The notes beneath the pieces were generated by a model, which was not told the origin of the DNA, did not search any database, and saw only the letters and a program-made list of their open reading frames with translations. From contig NZ_CP130322.1 of assembly GCF_033025475.1 (NCBI RefSeq), positions 3,167,001-3,231,000 on the forward strand: 64,000 nucleotides of DNA, given 5' to 3'. The DNA comes from Sphingomonas sp. C3-2 (GTDB taxonomy: Bacteria > Pseudomonadota > Alphaproteobacteria > Sphingomonadales > Sphingomonadaceae). Positions 1 to 8,861 of the stretch are shown piece after piece (the first letter of the stretch is position 1; the number at the start of each line of letters is the position of its first letter). Both the position numbers and the translations under genes were made by a program.

Positions 1-37
1 CGCGCGGGCAGATAGTGCCGCCGGGGGACCGAATTAA

Positions 38-1039
38 ATGACCAGACTGCCTGAGGTGATGATTGCGATCGATCCGGCCGAAACCGGCGGGCCGGAGGTG
101 TTGCAGCCCGTCGAGCGCCCGGTGCCGCAGCCGGGCCGGGGCGAGGTGCTGATCCGCGTTGCCGCCGCAGGGGTGAACCGGCCCGATATCGTCCAGCGCG
201 TGGGCCATTATCCGCCGCCGCCGGGCGCGCCCACGATTCCGGGGCTTGAGATTGCCGGGCAGATTGTCGCGATCGGCGAGGATGTCGCCACCGAAATGCT
301 GGGTCAGCGGGTCTGCGCGCTGCTGTCGGGCGGTGGCTATGCCCAATATGCCGTGGCCCCCGCCGGACAGTGCCTTTCCGTTCCGCCCGCGCTTTCCATG
401 GAAGAGGCGGCAGCACTGCCCGAGACGCTGTTCACCGTGTGGACCAACCTGTTCGACCGCGCCTTCGTGGCCGATGGGGACACGGTGCTGGTGCATGGTG
501 GCACGAGCGGGATCGGCACGATGGCGATCATGTTGGGCAAGATTTTCGGGCTGACCGTGATCGTCACCTGCGGATCGGACGAGAAATGCGCGGCCGCGCG
601 CGCACTGGGTGCCGATCTTGCGATCAATTACCGGACCGAGGATTTTGTCGAGGCGGTGAAGGGCTTCACCGGCGGCAAGGGTTGTCAGGCGGTGCTCGAC
701 ATGGTCGGCGGCGATTATGTGCCGCGCAACCTCAAATGCCTGGCCCTCGATGGCCGCCACGTCACCATCGCGATCCAGCGCGGCGCGACCGCCGAGATCA
801 ATATCGGGCTGGTGATGGTGAAGCGCCTCGTGCTCACCGGATCGACGCTGCGGTCCCGCTCGGTCGAATTCAAGACGCTTGTGGCCGACGAACTGTCTCG
901 CAGCGTCTGGCCACTGGTTGCCGAAGGGCAACTGAAGCCGATCATCGATTCAACCTTCCCGTTGGCGCAGGCGGCCGACGCGCATCGCCGGATGGAATCG
1001 AGCGCGCATGTCGGCAAGATCGTGCTGACGGTCAATTGA
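38..1039 (+). CDS. NAD(P)H-quinone oxidoreductase-like protein (zeta-crystallin/PIG3 type)
   Basis: The 333-residue protein is a medium-chain dehydrogenase/reductase of the quinone oxidoreductase type. Such enzymes are cytosolic and reduce quinones or other conjugated carbonyls with NAD(P)H. The first ~130 residues form the GroES-like fold, with GVNRPDIVQR and a PGLEIAG segment. The Rossmann part has the glycine-rich stretch HGGTSGIGT followed by MAIMLGK. I see no structural-zinc cysteine cluster, which fits the zinc-free quinone reductase branch. GGGGGA at 23-28 is 9 nt before the ATG. It converges on the TetR gene. The fold is clear; the physiological substrate cannot be told. Confidence 0.85.
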   Translation: MTRLPEVMIAIDPAETGGPEVLQPVERPVPQPGRGEVLIRVAAAGVNRPDIVQRVGHYPPPPGAPTIPGLEIAGQIVAIGEDVATEMLGQRVCALLSGGGYAQYAVAPAGQCLSVPPALSMEEAAALPETLFTVWTNLFDRAFVADGDTVLVHGGTSGIGTMAIMLGKIFGLTVIVTCGSDEKCAAARALGADLAINYRTEDFVEAVKGFTGGKGCQAVLDMVGGDYVPRNLKCLALDGRHVTIAIQRGATAEINIGLVMVKRLVLTGSTLRSRSVEFKTLVADELSRSVWPLVAEGQLKPIIDSTFPLAQAADAHRRMESSAHVGKIVLTVN

Positions 1040-1045
1040 GTGTCG

Positions 1046-1063
1046 TGGGCCGTATGCGGCCCA
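1046..1063. terminator. Small hairpin between convergent genes
   Basis: A 7-bp perfect stem (TGGGCCG / CGGCCCA) with a TATG loop lies just after the quinone oxidoreductase stop and before the convergent tetR stop. There is no T tract, so any terminator role is tentative. Confidence 0.35.
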
Positions 1064-1076
1064 TAGGCTCACCCGT

Positions 1077-1703
1077 CTAGGTTGTTGGCGAAACCGCAGT
1101 CTTTGCCATGAGGTGGAGGAGCGCGCGGAACTCGGCCAGCCGCGCGGGTTCGGCCGGTTCGTAGAGCCGGTCGACGCCAAACTGGCTGCTGTTGCAGACA
1201 TAGAAGAGCGCGCTGCTGGCAACGGCATTGACGAGGTGCATCGCAGGGAGCGGGCGGAAGGCCCCGGCCTTGATCCCGTCGGCGATCACCCTTTCCATGT
1301 CGCTGATCGCCGAATGCGAGAATTGCGTGGGGTTGCCATGCCGCGGCGTGCTGTCTGCGACGAGGCGCAGGATGATCCGCGAGGCAGTAGGGCGCGCTAT
1401 CTGGAAATCGAGCCAGGCATCAAGCAGGGCCAGCAGGCGGGCGAGGGGGGCGCTTGCCGCCGCCATTTTTTCGTCCGCCATGTGGTGCATCGCTTCGAAA
1501 ATGTCTGATTCGACCGCGTCGTACAGATCCTGCTTGGTCGGAAAATAATAGATGATCGACGGGCGCTTGATCCCCACCGCCAAGGCGACATCCTCCAGCC
1601 GCGCGGCATCGAAGCCGACATTGGCGAAGATCTGCTCCGCCGCCTCGAGAATGGCCTGACGCGTGGCTTCGCCGCGCATTTGCCTGATGGCGCGTAATTC
1701 CAT
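1077..1703 (-). CDS. TetR/AcrR family transcriptional regulator
   Basis: This is a 208-residue one-component regulator. The N-terminal DNA-binding domain (about residues 10-60) contains ATRQAILEAAEQIFANVGF, then the recognition-helix region SIIYYFPTKQDLYDAV typical of TetR. The rest is a helical ligand-binding domain of unknown specificity. AGAGGTGA lies about 5 nt before the ATG at 1703. It is divergent from the TonB receptor operon across a ~155 bp intergenic region and convergent with the quinone oxidoreductase. Control of the divergent operon and of itself is an inference from position only; I found no convincing long palindrome between them. Confidence 0.85.
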   Translation of the reverse strand: MELRAIRQMRGEATRQAILEAAEQIFANVGFDAARLEDVALAVGIKRPSIIYYFPTKQDLYDAVESDIFEAMHHMADEKMAAASAPLARLLALLDAWLDFQIARPTASRIILRLVADSTPRHGNPTQFSHSAISDMERVIADGIKAGAFRPLPAMHLVNAVASSALFYVCNSSQFGVDRLYEPAEPARLAEFRALLHLMAKTAVSPTT

Positions 1704-1858
1704 TTCACCTCTTCCTCGGTCGGCACGAACGGCCGGATTTGTCCGTACCCTATGCCCAAAATTATCGTGCTTGCAATCTATCTAACCGCTGGTAGGTTTT
1801 CTTCCGTCATGAAGGTAGGGGTGCCGTGAGCGCTCTGCCCGTAACGGAGGGGAAATCG

Positions 1859-4051
1859 ATGTTGCCTATTCGCGTTTTTGCGTCGCCCGTTTTGCGTGCC
1901 CTGCTGGGAGGCGTTGCAAGTGCAGCGCTGCTGGGTGGACCAGCGCTTGCGCAGGAGGCGGACGCAGGCACCGCGAATGTCGGTCTCGACGACATTGTGG
2001 TGACCGCGCAGAAACGCCAGGAATCGTTGCAGGATACGCCGATCTCGATCGCGGCCTTCACTGCGGCCGATCTTGAGACGAAGGGTATCAACGGGCTGGC
2101 CGATCTGCGCGCCAATGTCCCCAATCTTCAACTCACCCCGCATCCGAACAGCGCCGGGACCACGCAGATATTCATGCGCGGGGTCGGTCTGAATGACGAT
2201 CAGATCACGCAGGACGGCGGTGTCGCGGTTTATATGGACGGCGTCTATGTTGCGCGCAGCCAGGGGCAGGCGCTTGAGGTTGCCGAACTGGAGCGCGTTG
2301 AGGTGCTTCGTGGCCCGCAGGGCACGCTTTACGGGCGTAACGCTACCGGTGGTGCGATCAATTTCATCACGAAGAAGCCCGAATTGGGCGAGTTCGGCTT
2401 CAAGGGGCAGGTAACGCTCGGCAACTACGATAACCGCCGTTTCAAGGCTGCGATCAATGTGCCGTTGGGGAATACGCTGGCTGCGCGCCTGTCCTACGCC
2501 AATATTCAGCAGAACGGTTTCGTGAAAAATCCCGGTACGGGCGTGAAGCGCTGGGGCGACAAGGATCGCCAGGCCGCGCGCGCGGATGTATTCTGGGAAC
2601 CGAGCAATAGCTTCAATCTGCGCTATAGCTATGACCGTTCGGAGATCGACGATACGCCGGTCTATGTCGCGTTCTCGCCGCTCCATCCGCTTACTGCCGA
2701 TCGTCCGAAAGAGGGCAGCGCATTCGTCCGCGATCTTTTGCCCAATGCGATCACGTCACAAGGGCACAGCCTGATCGGTGAGTGGGACGTTGCGGATGCG
2801 CTCACCATTCGCTCGATCACCGGGTATCGCAAGCTCGATAACTTCCAGAATCAGGATTATCTGAGTGGTGCCACCGGGCCTGATCCGCTGCAAAAGAACA
2901 GCAGCCGTGCCAAGCAGGACCAGTGGAGCCAGGAGATCCAGTTTGTAGGTGACGCGCTCGCGTCTCAGATTCAATATGTCGCCGGACTGTATTACTTCTC
3001 TGAGGACGGCAGCAATTTCTCCAATAGCTATACCCCGAGGACGCGTACCCGCAGCTTCACCACGGCAACGATTGCGAACGAAAGCTGGGCTCTTTTTGGC
3101 CAGGCAACCTATTCGCCGGAATGGATGGATCGCCGTCTGCATTTGACGGTCGGTCTGCGGCAGAGCTGGGATCAGCGCGCGGCCACGCTTGACCGCAAGA
3201 ACCAGATCAACGACGGCGCGATCGTCCAGGTGCCGGGATTTGGCGATGGCGACCGCAAGTTCAAGGATTTCAGCCCCAGCTTTGTGATCGGCTATGACGC
3301 GGCTGAAAATGTGAACGTCTATGCCAAGGCGGTGAAGGGCTATAAATCGGGCGGCTATAACGTCCGCGCCAGCTCCATTCAGCGTTTCGACGAAGGTTTC
3401 GACTCGGAAACGCTCTGGTCGTACGAACTGGGTATGAAAAGCCAGTGGCTTGATAACAGCCTGCGCCTGAACGTTGCGGCGGTCCAGTCCAAATACAAGG
3501 ACATCCAAATCAACGTTCAATCGGATCCGAACAATATTCGTATCACGGACGTGCTCAATGCGGGCAAAGCAACCGTCAAGGGCGTTGAAGTGGATATGAC
3601 GCTGGCACCGACGCGCGACCTGCGTCTTTCCGTGAACTATGGCTATCTCGATGCGCAATACGACGAAATTATCGATGCCAGCGGCGCCGATATTTCGGCT
3701 GGATATCGCTTCGTGAATGCGCCCAAACATTCGCTGGCGCTTGATTTCAATTATGACCTGCCGGCACTGCCGATCGGCAAGCTGTCGACCAACGTCAATT
3801 ACACGATGCAGAGCGACAAATATGTCAGCGCGACGATCTCTGGCGGTAAATATATCGTCGGCGATTACGGCCTGCTCAACGCGCGCTTGACGCTGGCTGA
3901 AATTCCTGGCGTTGACGGCGTGCGCGTCGGCCTGTGGGGGCGCAACCTCACCGACAAGGAATATTACATCATGCAGTTCAACATCGGCCGCCCCGGCGCG
4001 CTGTTCGGTGAGCCGCGCACTTATGGTATCGATCTGACGGCGGAGTTCTGA
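1859..4051 (+). CDS. TonB-dependent outer-membrane receptor
   Basis: This is a 730-residue outer-membrane transporter energised by TonB-ExbBD. The first ~30 residues are a signal peptide ending near GGPALAQ. A TonB box-like DDIVVTAQKR follows, then the plug domain with IFMRGVGL, VYMDGVYVAR and the hallmark VEVLRGPQGTLYGRNATGG. The rest is a beta-barrel ending in GIDLTAEF, with the C-terminal phenylalanine needed for barrel assembly. I chose ATG 1859 because GGAGGGG lies 6-7 nt upstream and the signal peptide starts cleanly there; an in-frame GTG at 1826 would add 11 residues. Two phosphatase-like genes follow 5 nt downstream and further on. The substrate is unknown. Confidence 0.92.
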   Translation: MLPIRVFASPVLRALLGGVASAALLGGPALAQEADAGTANVGLDDIVVTAQKRQESLQDTPISIAAFTAADLETKGINGLADLRANVPNLQLTPHPNSAGTTQIFMRGVGLNDDQITQDGGVAVYMDGVYVARSQGQALEVAELERVEVLRGPQGTLYGRNATGGAINFITKKPELGEFGFKGQVTLGNYDNRRFKAAINVPLGNTLAARLSYANIQQNGFVKNPGTGVKRWGDKDRQAARADVFWEPSNSFNLRYSYDRSEIDDTPVYVAFSPLHPLTADRPKEGSAFVRDLLPNAITSQGHSLIGEWDVADALTIRSITGYRKLDNFQNQDYLSGATGPDPLQKNSSRAKQDQWSQEIQFVGDALASQIQYVAGLYYFSEDGSNFSNSYTPRTRTRSFTTATIANESWALFGQATYSPEWMDRRLHLTVGLRQSWDQRAATLDRKNQINDGAIVQVPGFGDGDRKFKDFSPSFVIGYDAAENVNVYAKAVKGYKSGGYNVRASSIQRFDEGFDSETLWSYELGMKSQWLDNSLRLNVAAVQSKYKDIQINVQSDPNNIRITDVLNAGKATVKGVEVDMTLAPTRDLRLSVNYGYLDAQYDEIIDASGADISAGYRFVNAPKHSLALDFNYDLPALPIGKLSTNVNYTMQSDKYVSATISGGKYIVGDYGLLNARLTLAEIPGVDGVRVGLWGRNLTDKEYYIMQFNIGRPGALFGEPRTYGIDLTAEF

Positions 4052-4056
4052 TCGCG

Positions 4057-5106
4057 ATGCGATGGGGGATGGTCCGTCCGCTTTCCGGGATCGGCGCGCT
4101 GGCGCTGTGCCTTGCCTCTCCGGCGGCCGCCCGGCCGGATCCTTCCCCCTATCGCGGCGTACTCGATGCGGCGCGGACGCAAAAGGAATTCGCCGGTACG
4201 TCCGGCGAATTTCGTTTCGTTGTGGTCGGCGACCGGACGGGCAAGCATCGCCCCGGCGTGTTCGAAGCGGCGCTGGATCGGGTCGATCAACTCCGGCCCG
4301 ATTTCGTCATCAACATCGGCGACCTGATCGAAGGCAATACCGAGGATCAGGCACAGCTTGACCGTGAATGGCGCGAGATCGAGGCCGCCACCGGCCGGCT
4401 GAGCGTGCCGTTCTTCTATGTGCCCGGCAATCACGATCTGACCAACGCGGTCCAGCTCGCGGATTGGCGCAAGCGGCTGGGCGCGGATTACTATCATTTC
4501 CGGTACAAGGACGTGCTGTTCCTCGTGCTCAATACCGAGGACCCACCGCAACCGAAGATCGCCCGGTCAAAGCTGTTCCAGGAATATGGCGGGGACGCGA
4601 TGAAGCGCGTGTTTGAGGTGCTTCAGGGCGATCCTGCGGAGGCCAGGGCGCTGTTCGCGCGCGAGCCCAAGCTGGGCGAGCTTGCGGGGAAGATCCAGTC
4701 GTCTGAAAATGTGGCGTTCAGCGCGGCGCAGATCGGCATGGTGCGCGAGGCGCTGGCCAACAATCGGGACGCGCGATGGACCTTCGTCCTGATGCACCGT
4801 CCGGCCTGGAAGGTCGATTCCCCGGCATTTCGCGAAATTGAAGGGCTGTTGAAGGGGCGGCCGCATACGGTGCTCGCCGGTCATTATCACAAATATGCCT
4901 ATGAGCGTCGGGCAGGGCAGGATTATATCCAGCTTGGCACGACCGGCGGGATGCCTGGCGGGACGACGGATGATCCCAATGTCGTCGATCATGTGATGTG
5001 GGTGGCCATGGGCGAGCATGGCCCCAGCATCAGCAATATCCGCGTTGACGGATTGTTCGGCAAGGAAGGCCCGGTGCCTGCCGTATCGGCGCCTTTGCCC
5101 CGATGA
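4057..5106 (+). CDS. Exported metallophosphoesterase (calcineurin-like)
   Basis: This 349-residue protein has an N-terminal signal sequence ending near SPAAA. The calcineurin-like metallophosphoesterase motifs appear in order: VVGDRTG near residue 58, INIGDLIEG near 90, VPGNHD near 124, LMHRPAW, and LAGHYHKY near 275. The first motif has GDRTG where many relatives have D-x-H, so one metal ligand may differ. It starts 5 nt after the TonB receptor stop and is probably co-transcribed with it. An alternative ATG at 4069 directly follows GGGGG. A periplasmic phosphomono- or diesterase acting on an imported compound is a reasonable inference; the substrate is not predictable. Confidence 0.85.
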   Translation: MRWGMVRPLSGIGALALCLASPAAARPDPSPYRGVLDAARTQKEFAGTSGEFRFVVVGDRTGKHRPGVFEAALDRVDQLRPDFVINIGDLIEGNTEDQAQLDREWREIEAATGRLSVPFFYVPGNHDLTNAVQLADWRKRLGADYYHFRYKDVLFLVLNTEDPPQPKIARSKLFQEYGGDAMKRVFEVLQGDPAEARALFAREPKLGELAGKIQSSENVAFSAAQIGMVREALANNRDARWTFVLMHRPAWKVDSPAFREIEGLLKGRPHTVLAGHYHKYAYERRAGQDYIQLGTTGGMPGGTTDDPNVVDHVMWVAMGEHGPSISNIRVDGLFGKEGPVPAVSAPLPR

Positions 5107-5185
5107 TCCTGACAATGTGGGGCTTGCTCCTGGCACGACAATCGTGGTCAACAGTCCGGAAAATAATGGGAAAGAGGAGAGTGAG

Positions 5186-6334
5186 ATGAAATATCTGCCG
5201 GCGCGCTTGCGCGTGGCTGCCATGTGCCTTGGCGTTCTGCCGCTTGCGAGCGGTTGCGCCACGGCAACCGCCGATCAGGCGCCGGTTGCGGCCGCCCGGC
5301 AGGAAAGTGCGATCCCCTTTGTCGAAGCCGGTGTCAGCCCGGTTGCCGGCGCGAACCGGATGACGGTGCGATGGTCGGCGCCCGGCGCGGGCCGCGTTCT
5401 TGTTTATGCGGGCGAGGGGAGCGATCCCGTTACGCAGGGAACGCCGATCGGCAGCGGTGCCGAAAACGGGGCGGTCGAGGTGGACGCTGCAGCCGATGGG
5501 TCGCGCCGTTTCTTCACGCTGGTGCCCGAAAAGGGTGCGCCGCTGGTTGTCGCCGATCGCAGCCTGCACCTGCCGACCAGCCCCAATCTGCGCGATGTCG
5601 GCGGCTATCGCACCGCCGATGGCCGCTGGGTGAAGATGGGGCGGATCTTCCGCTCGGACCAGCTGGATCGCCTGACCGAGCGCGATCGCGGGCTGCTGGG
5701 TGCGGCCGGTGTCCGCCTTGTCGCTGATCTGCGCACGGTTAGCGAGCGCGAGAGTGAACCCGATCGCGTGCCCGATGGGGCCGAGCATATCGTGCTCGAC
5801 GTCGCGGCGGACAGCAAAGGCAGCCTTGGCGGCGATATGAAACAGGCCTTCGCGAAGATCGCGACAGGCAAGGGCGCCGAAATGCTCACCGAGGCCAATC
5901 GCGATTTCGTGGCGCTCGACAGCGCGCGCGCATCGTACCAGACGCTGCTGAACAGGCTGGCTGCACCTAGCGCGGTGCCGACGCTCTATCACTGCACGGC
6001 GGGCAAGGACCGTACCGGCTGGGCGAGCGCGGTGATCCTCACCATATTGGGCGTGCCGCGCGAGACGGTGATGGCCGATTATCTCGCCAGCAATGCTTAT
6101 CTGGAACAGAAGAACGCCGCGTCAGTGGCGGCACTGGCGCGTTCCTCGACGCCCGTCCCGGCGGCCTATCTCGAACCTGTGCTCACCGTGCGCGCGAGCT
6201 ATATCGAGGCGGCGTTCGACGAGGTGAACCGGCGTTATGGTTCGTTCGACGCCTATGTCCGCGACGGGCTGGGGATCGACGATGCCACGGTTGCGGCGCT
6301 GCGCGCCCATTATCTGGTGGGAACGCCGCAATAG
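5186..6334 (+). CDS. Tyrosine-phosphatase-like lipoprotein
   Basis: The 382-residue protein begins with a lipoprotein signal: a basic start, a hydrophobic core, then LPLASGC with the lipobox cysteine. It is therefore probably anchored in the periplasm. Residues ~35-125 look like a beta-rich module. The C-terminal part is a tyrosine-phosphatase domain with NLRDVGGY and the phosphate loop HCTAGKDRTGW, giving nucleophile C270 and R276 in the CX5R signature. ATG 5186 follows AAGAGGAGA. Relatives dephosphorylate phosphotyrosine, phosphoinositides or inositol phosphates. It is the third gene of the TonB receptor and metallophosphoesterase locus, 79 nt after the esterase. Confidence 0.88.
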   Translation: MKYLPARLRVAAMCLGVLPLASGCATATADQAPVAAARQESAIPFVEAGVSPVAGANRMTVRWSAPGAGRVLVYAGEGSDPVTQGTPIGSGAENGAVEVDAAADGSRRFFTLVPEKGAPLVVADRSLHLPTSPNLRDVGGYRTADGRWVKMGRIFRSDQLDRLTERDRGLLGAAGVRLVADLRTVSERESEPDRVPDGAEHIVLDVAADSKGSLGGDMKQAFAKIATGKGAEMLTEANRDFVALDSARASYQTLLNRLAAPSAVPTLYHCTAGKDRTGWASAVILTILGVPRETVMADYLASNAYLEQKNAASVAALARSSTPVPAAYLEPVLTVRASYIEAAFDEVNRRYGSFDAYVRDGLGIDDATVAALRAHYLVGTPQ

Positions 6335-6359
6335 CTGCGCGGCTTTTCAGCGCGGCGCA

Positions 6360-6376
6360 CTAGGGAGTTTCCCTAG
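6360..6376. promoter_or_regulatory. Palindrome upstream of a hypothetical gene (candidate operator)
   Basis: CTAGGGA-GTT-TCCCTAG is a perfect 7-bp inverted repeat with a 3-nt spacer. It lies 26 nt after the phosphatase stop and about 170 nt before the next gene. It has no T tract and looks more like a protein-binding dyad than a terminator. The binding protein is unknown. Confidence 0.4.
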
Positions 6377-6543
6377 GGAGGCAACGCGGTGCGCCGACGT
6401 TAGACGGGTTGCGAAGCAGTCACTGCGGGTTGGGCGCGGTGGCTGCTTCACGCCAGACGCGGCAATCGTGCCGCGCAGGCGTAGGTGCAGCATGTCGGAC
6501 CAGAAGGCAGTTGCAGTTCATATTGCAGAGTGCTTCGGGTCCC

Positions 6544-6936
6544 ATGCTTCCAGACGAACAAACGCTTTCCGCCCTTTTGTCCCATCATGGCAATATCGGC
6601 CGGGCGGAGATTTTCTACACCATTGCCGGCCAGTACCGTTTTCTTGTGACGGCGGCGCCCTCGGGCTGTAGCAGCTATGTTTACGGCTTTTTCGCGCTCG
6701 ATTTTCTCGGGCGGCCCGATCGGGGCAATTTCTTCGATCATGCGAGCGACCTGTTGCGCTTTGCCGATGCGCGGATCGCGCGTTTCGAAACCAGCGCCGA
6801 ATGCCTGATGCTGCTTGAACGCGCGCGAAAAGGCGATGCGCTCGGCTGGGAAGTCGACCTGTCCGGCGAGGTGGTGCCCATGGGGCGTCCGTCCGGCGCG
6901 CTTGTGGCAGCGCCCATCGGCGCGACGCTCCACTGA
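6544..6936 (+). CDS. Hypothetical protein (130 aa)
   Basis: I do not recognise this protein. It is 130 residues, probably soluble and cytosolic, with no signal peptide or membrane segment. It has an aromatic stretch, SSYVYGFFALDFLG, a helical middle with an arginine-rich part, and a C-terminus ending PIGATLH. I prefer ATG 6544; the frame can be extended upstream to a TTG at 6409, but that extension looks non-coding in composition. No good ribosome-binding site is visible. It stands alone between the phosphatase gene and trcR. Confidence 0.5.
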   Translation: MLPDEQTLSALLSHHGNIGRAEIFYTIAGQYRFLVTAAPSGCSSYVYGFFALDFLGRPDRGNFFDHASDLLRFADARIARFETSAECLMLLERARKGDALGWEVDLSGEVVPMGRPSGALVAAPIGATLH

Positions 6937-7032
6937 CCCTATATCCTTACAACTTCAACGCCGTTTCCCTTCCATAAGCGCACAGAAACCTTGCTCTTGG
7001 CTGTGCGGAGAGTTAGATCGGATGAAATGTTC

Positions 7033-7064
7033 GGCCGCTCCGCGAGGGGCGGCCCTTATTTTAT
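7033..7064 (+). terminator. Terminator or attenuator hairpin in the trcR leader
   Basis: A 9-bp stem GGCCGCTCC / GGGGCGGCC (one G-T pair) with a GCGA tetraloop is followed by CTTATTTTAT. It ends only about 15 nt before the trcR start and next to its ribosome-binding site. It could end the upstream transcript or act as an attenuator for trcR. Confidence 0.55.
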
Positions 7065-7078
7065 CTGGAGAAACCACC

Positions 7079-7765
7079 GTGGTTCAGCCGCTTATGCCCC
7101 ATGCGACCGCTTCATGGCTGGTCGACAATACAGCGCTCAGCTTTGAACAGATTGCGGACTTCTGCGGCCTGCACATTCTCGAGGTTCAGGCGATTGCGGA
7201 CGATACCGCCGCCACCAAGCTGGCAGGGCGCGATCCGGTGCGCGCGCACGAACTGACGATGGAAGAGATCGAGCGCGGTCAGGCTGATCCCGAATATCGC
7301 CTCAAGATGCAGAAGGGCCCCGAACAGGTCCGCCGCACCAAGGGCCCGCGCTACACCCCGGTTTCCAAGCGCCAGGACAAGCCCGATGGCATCGCGTGGA
7401 TCATCCGCAACCATCCCGAGATTTCGGATGGCGCCATCGGCAAGCTGATCGGCACCACGCGCACCACCATTCAGGCGATCCGCGAGCGCAGCCACTGGAA
7501 CATCGCGAACATCGTTCCCAAGGATCCCGTGACGCTCGGCCTTTGCTCGCAGCGTGAACTGGATGCGCTGGTTTCGAAGGCCGCGAAGAAGGCCGGCATC
7601 GAAGCGCCGACCGACAGCAAGATCGAAGGCGATCGCGCCGCACTGATCGAGGAACTGCGCGCCAAGCGTGAAGCGGCCAGCCGCGATGCCGATGCCGCGC
7701 TCGACGCCGAGGAAAATGGCCCGCGCCCGTCCGAGCCGACTGCGGAAACGCTTTTCAAGAAGTGA
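7079..7765 (+). CDS. trcR: DUF1013 family cell-cycle transcriptional regulator TrcR
   Basis: The 228-residue protein belongs to the DUF1013 family, which is nearly confined to Alphaproteobacteria and includes the regulator named TrcR. The N-terminal part WLVDNTALSFEQIADFCG and the central ISDGAIGKLIGTTRTTIQAI each look like helix-turn-helix segments. The C-terminal ~60 residues are charged and helical. I chose GTG 7079: GGAG is 8 nt upstream, and as I recall family members begin M-x-QPLMP, matching this start. An in-frame ATG at 7022 would put the leader hairpin inside the gene. Its stop overlaps the GTG start of the MBL-fold gene by 4 nt, implying translational coupling. Confidence 0.85.
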   Translation: MVQPLMPHATASWLVDNTALSFEQIADFCGLHILEVQAIADDTAATKLAGRDPVRAHELTMEEIERGQADPEYRLKMQKGPEQVRRTKGPRYTPVSKRQDKPDGIAWIIRNHPEISDGAIGKLIGTTRTTIQAIRERSHWNIANIVPKDPVTLGLCSQRELDALVSKAAKKAGIEAPTDSKIEGDRAALIEELRAKREAASRDADAALDAEENGPRPSEPTAETLFKK

Positions 7766-8856
7766 CATCCGGTTCGCGATCGCCTGATGCGTCGCTGACG
7801 CAGGATCAAAGCTTCGTCGCGACGAGCGATAAGGGACTGCGCTATCCGCTGGGGCATTTCGCCCCGGCGGCAGGCACCCTCCACCGGCTGGAGGGCGGTG
7901 TGCGCTGGGCGCGCATCCGGATGCCGGGATCGCTTGGCCATATCAATTGCTGGCTGATCGACGATGATGGCGGGGTTGCGGTGGTCGACACCGGCATGAA
8001 CCTGGCCATGTGCCGCGAGGATTGGGACGCGATCCTGTCCGGCGACCTTGCCGATACGCGTATCACGCGGGTGTTCGGTACCCATTTTCATCCCGATCAT
8101 ATTGGCCTGGCGGGCATGCTCGCCAAGCGGTTCGACGCGCCTGTCTGGATGACGCGCGGCGAATGGCTGACCATCCAGCTCGCCCGCCTCGACGCGCGCG
8201 ACGATATGCCGGAAGAGGTGCTGACGCTGCGCCGCGCCGCCGGCTGGAGCGAGCACGAGATCGAAGCCGGCAAGGCCGAGGGCTGGGGCCGGTTGCGCGA
8301 CATCATCGCGCCGCTTCCGCTTGGCTATCACCGCATCCGCGATGGCGACGCACTGTCCTTTGACGGCGCGCCCTGGCGCGTGGTCGTCGGTTCGGGGCAT
8401 AGCCCCGAACATGCCTGCCTGCTGAACGAGGCGGCGGGTGTCATGATCGCGGGCGATCAGGTGTTGCCGCGCATCAGTTCCAACGTCTCGCTCGGCATTA
8501 CCGAGCCTGATGCCGATCCGCTGGGCGAGTGGTTCGCCTCGATCGAAAAGCTGAAAGGCCTGCCGGCAGACCTGCTGATCCTGCCCGCGCATGGGGACCC
8601 GTTTCACGGGCTTCATCCCCGCCTCGATGCGCTGCGCGATGAGCACCGCGAGCGGCTCGATGCGCTTGAGGCATTGATCGCCGAGGCACCGCGCCGGGCG
8701 GTCGACTGTTTCGAGGTGCTGTTCCGCCGCAAGATCGACGGCAAGGTGCGCGGCCTCGCGACCGGCGAGGCGCTGGCGCATCTGCGGCGGCTGGAAGTCG
8801 AGGGGCGGGCGGTGCGCGAAGTGCGCGACGGGTGCTGGTGGTATCACCCCGCCTGA
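7762..8856 (+). CDS. MBL-fold metallo-hydrolase
   Basis: This 364-residue enzyme has a metallo-beta-lactamase fold. The metal-binding signature THFHPDHIGL (HxHxDH) sits near residue 111. Downstream ligands are probably in VVGSGHSPEHAC and MIAGDQVLP, and a later LPAHGDP supplies another histidine. The C-terminal ~80 residues are helical and winged-helix-like, as in glyoxalase II/LACTB2-type hydrolases. The GTG start overlaps the trcR stop (GTGA). Neighbouring fadD suggests a thioester or acyl substrate, but that is only an inference. Confidence 0.85.
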   Translation: MTSGSRSPDASLTQDQSFVATSDKGLRYPLGHFAPAAGTLHRLEGGVRWARIRMPGSLGHINCWLIDDDGGVAVVDTGMNLAMCREDWDAILSGDLADTRITRVFGTHFHPDHIGLAGMLAKRFDAPVWMTRGEWLTIQLARLDARDDMPEEVLTLRRAAGWSEHEIEAGKAEGWGRLRDIIAPLPLGYHRIRDGDALSFDGAPWRVVVGSGHSPEHACLLNEAAGVMIAGDQVLPRISSNVSLGITEPDADPLGEWFASIEKLKGLPADLLILPAHGDPFHGLHPRLDALRDEHRERLDALEALIAEAPRRAVDCFEVLFRRKIDGKVRGLATGEALAHLRRLEVEGRAVREVRDGCWWYHPA

Positions 8857-8861
8857 GCCGC

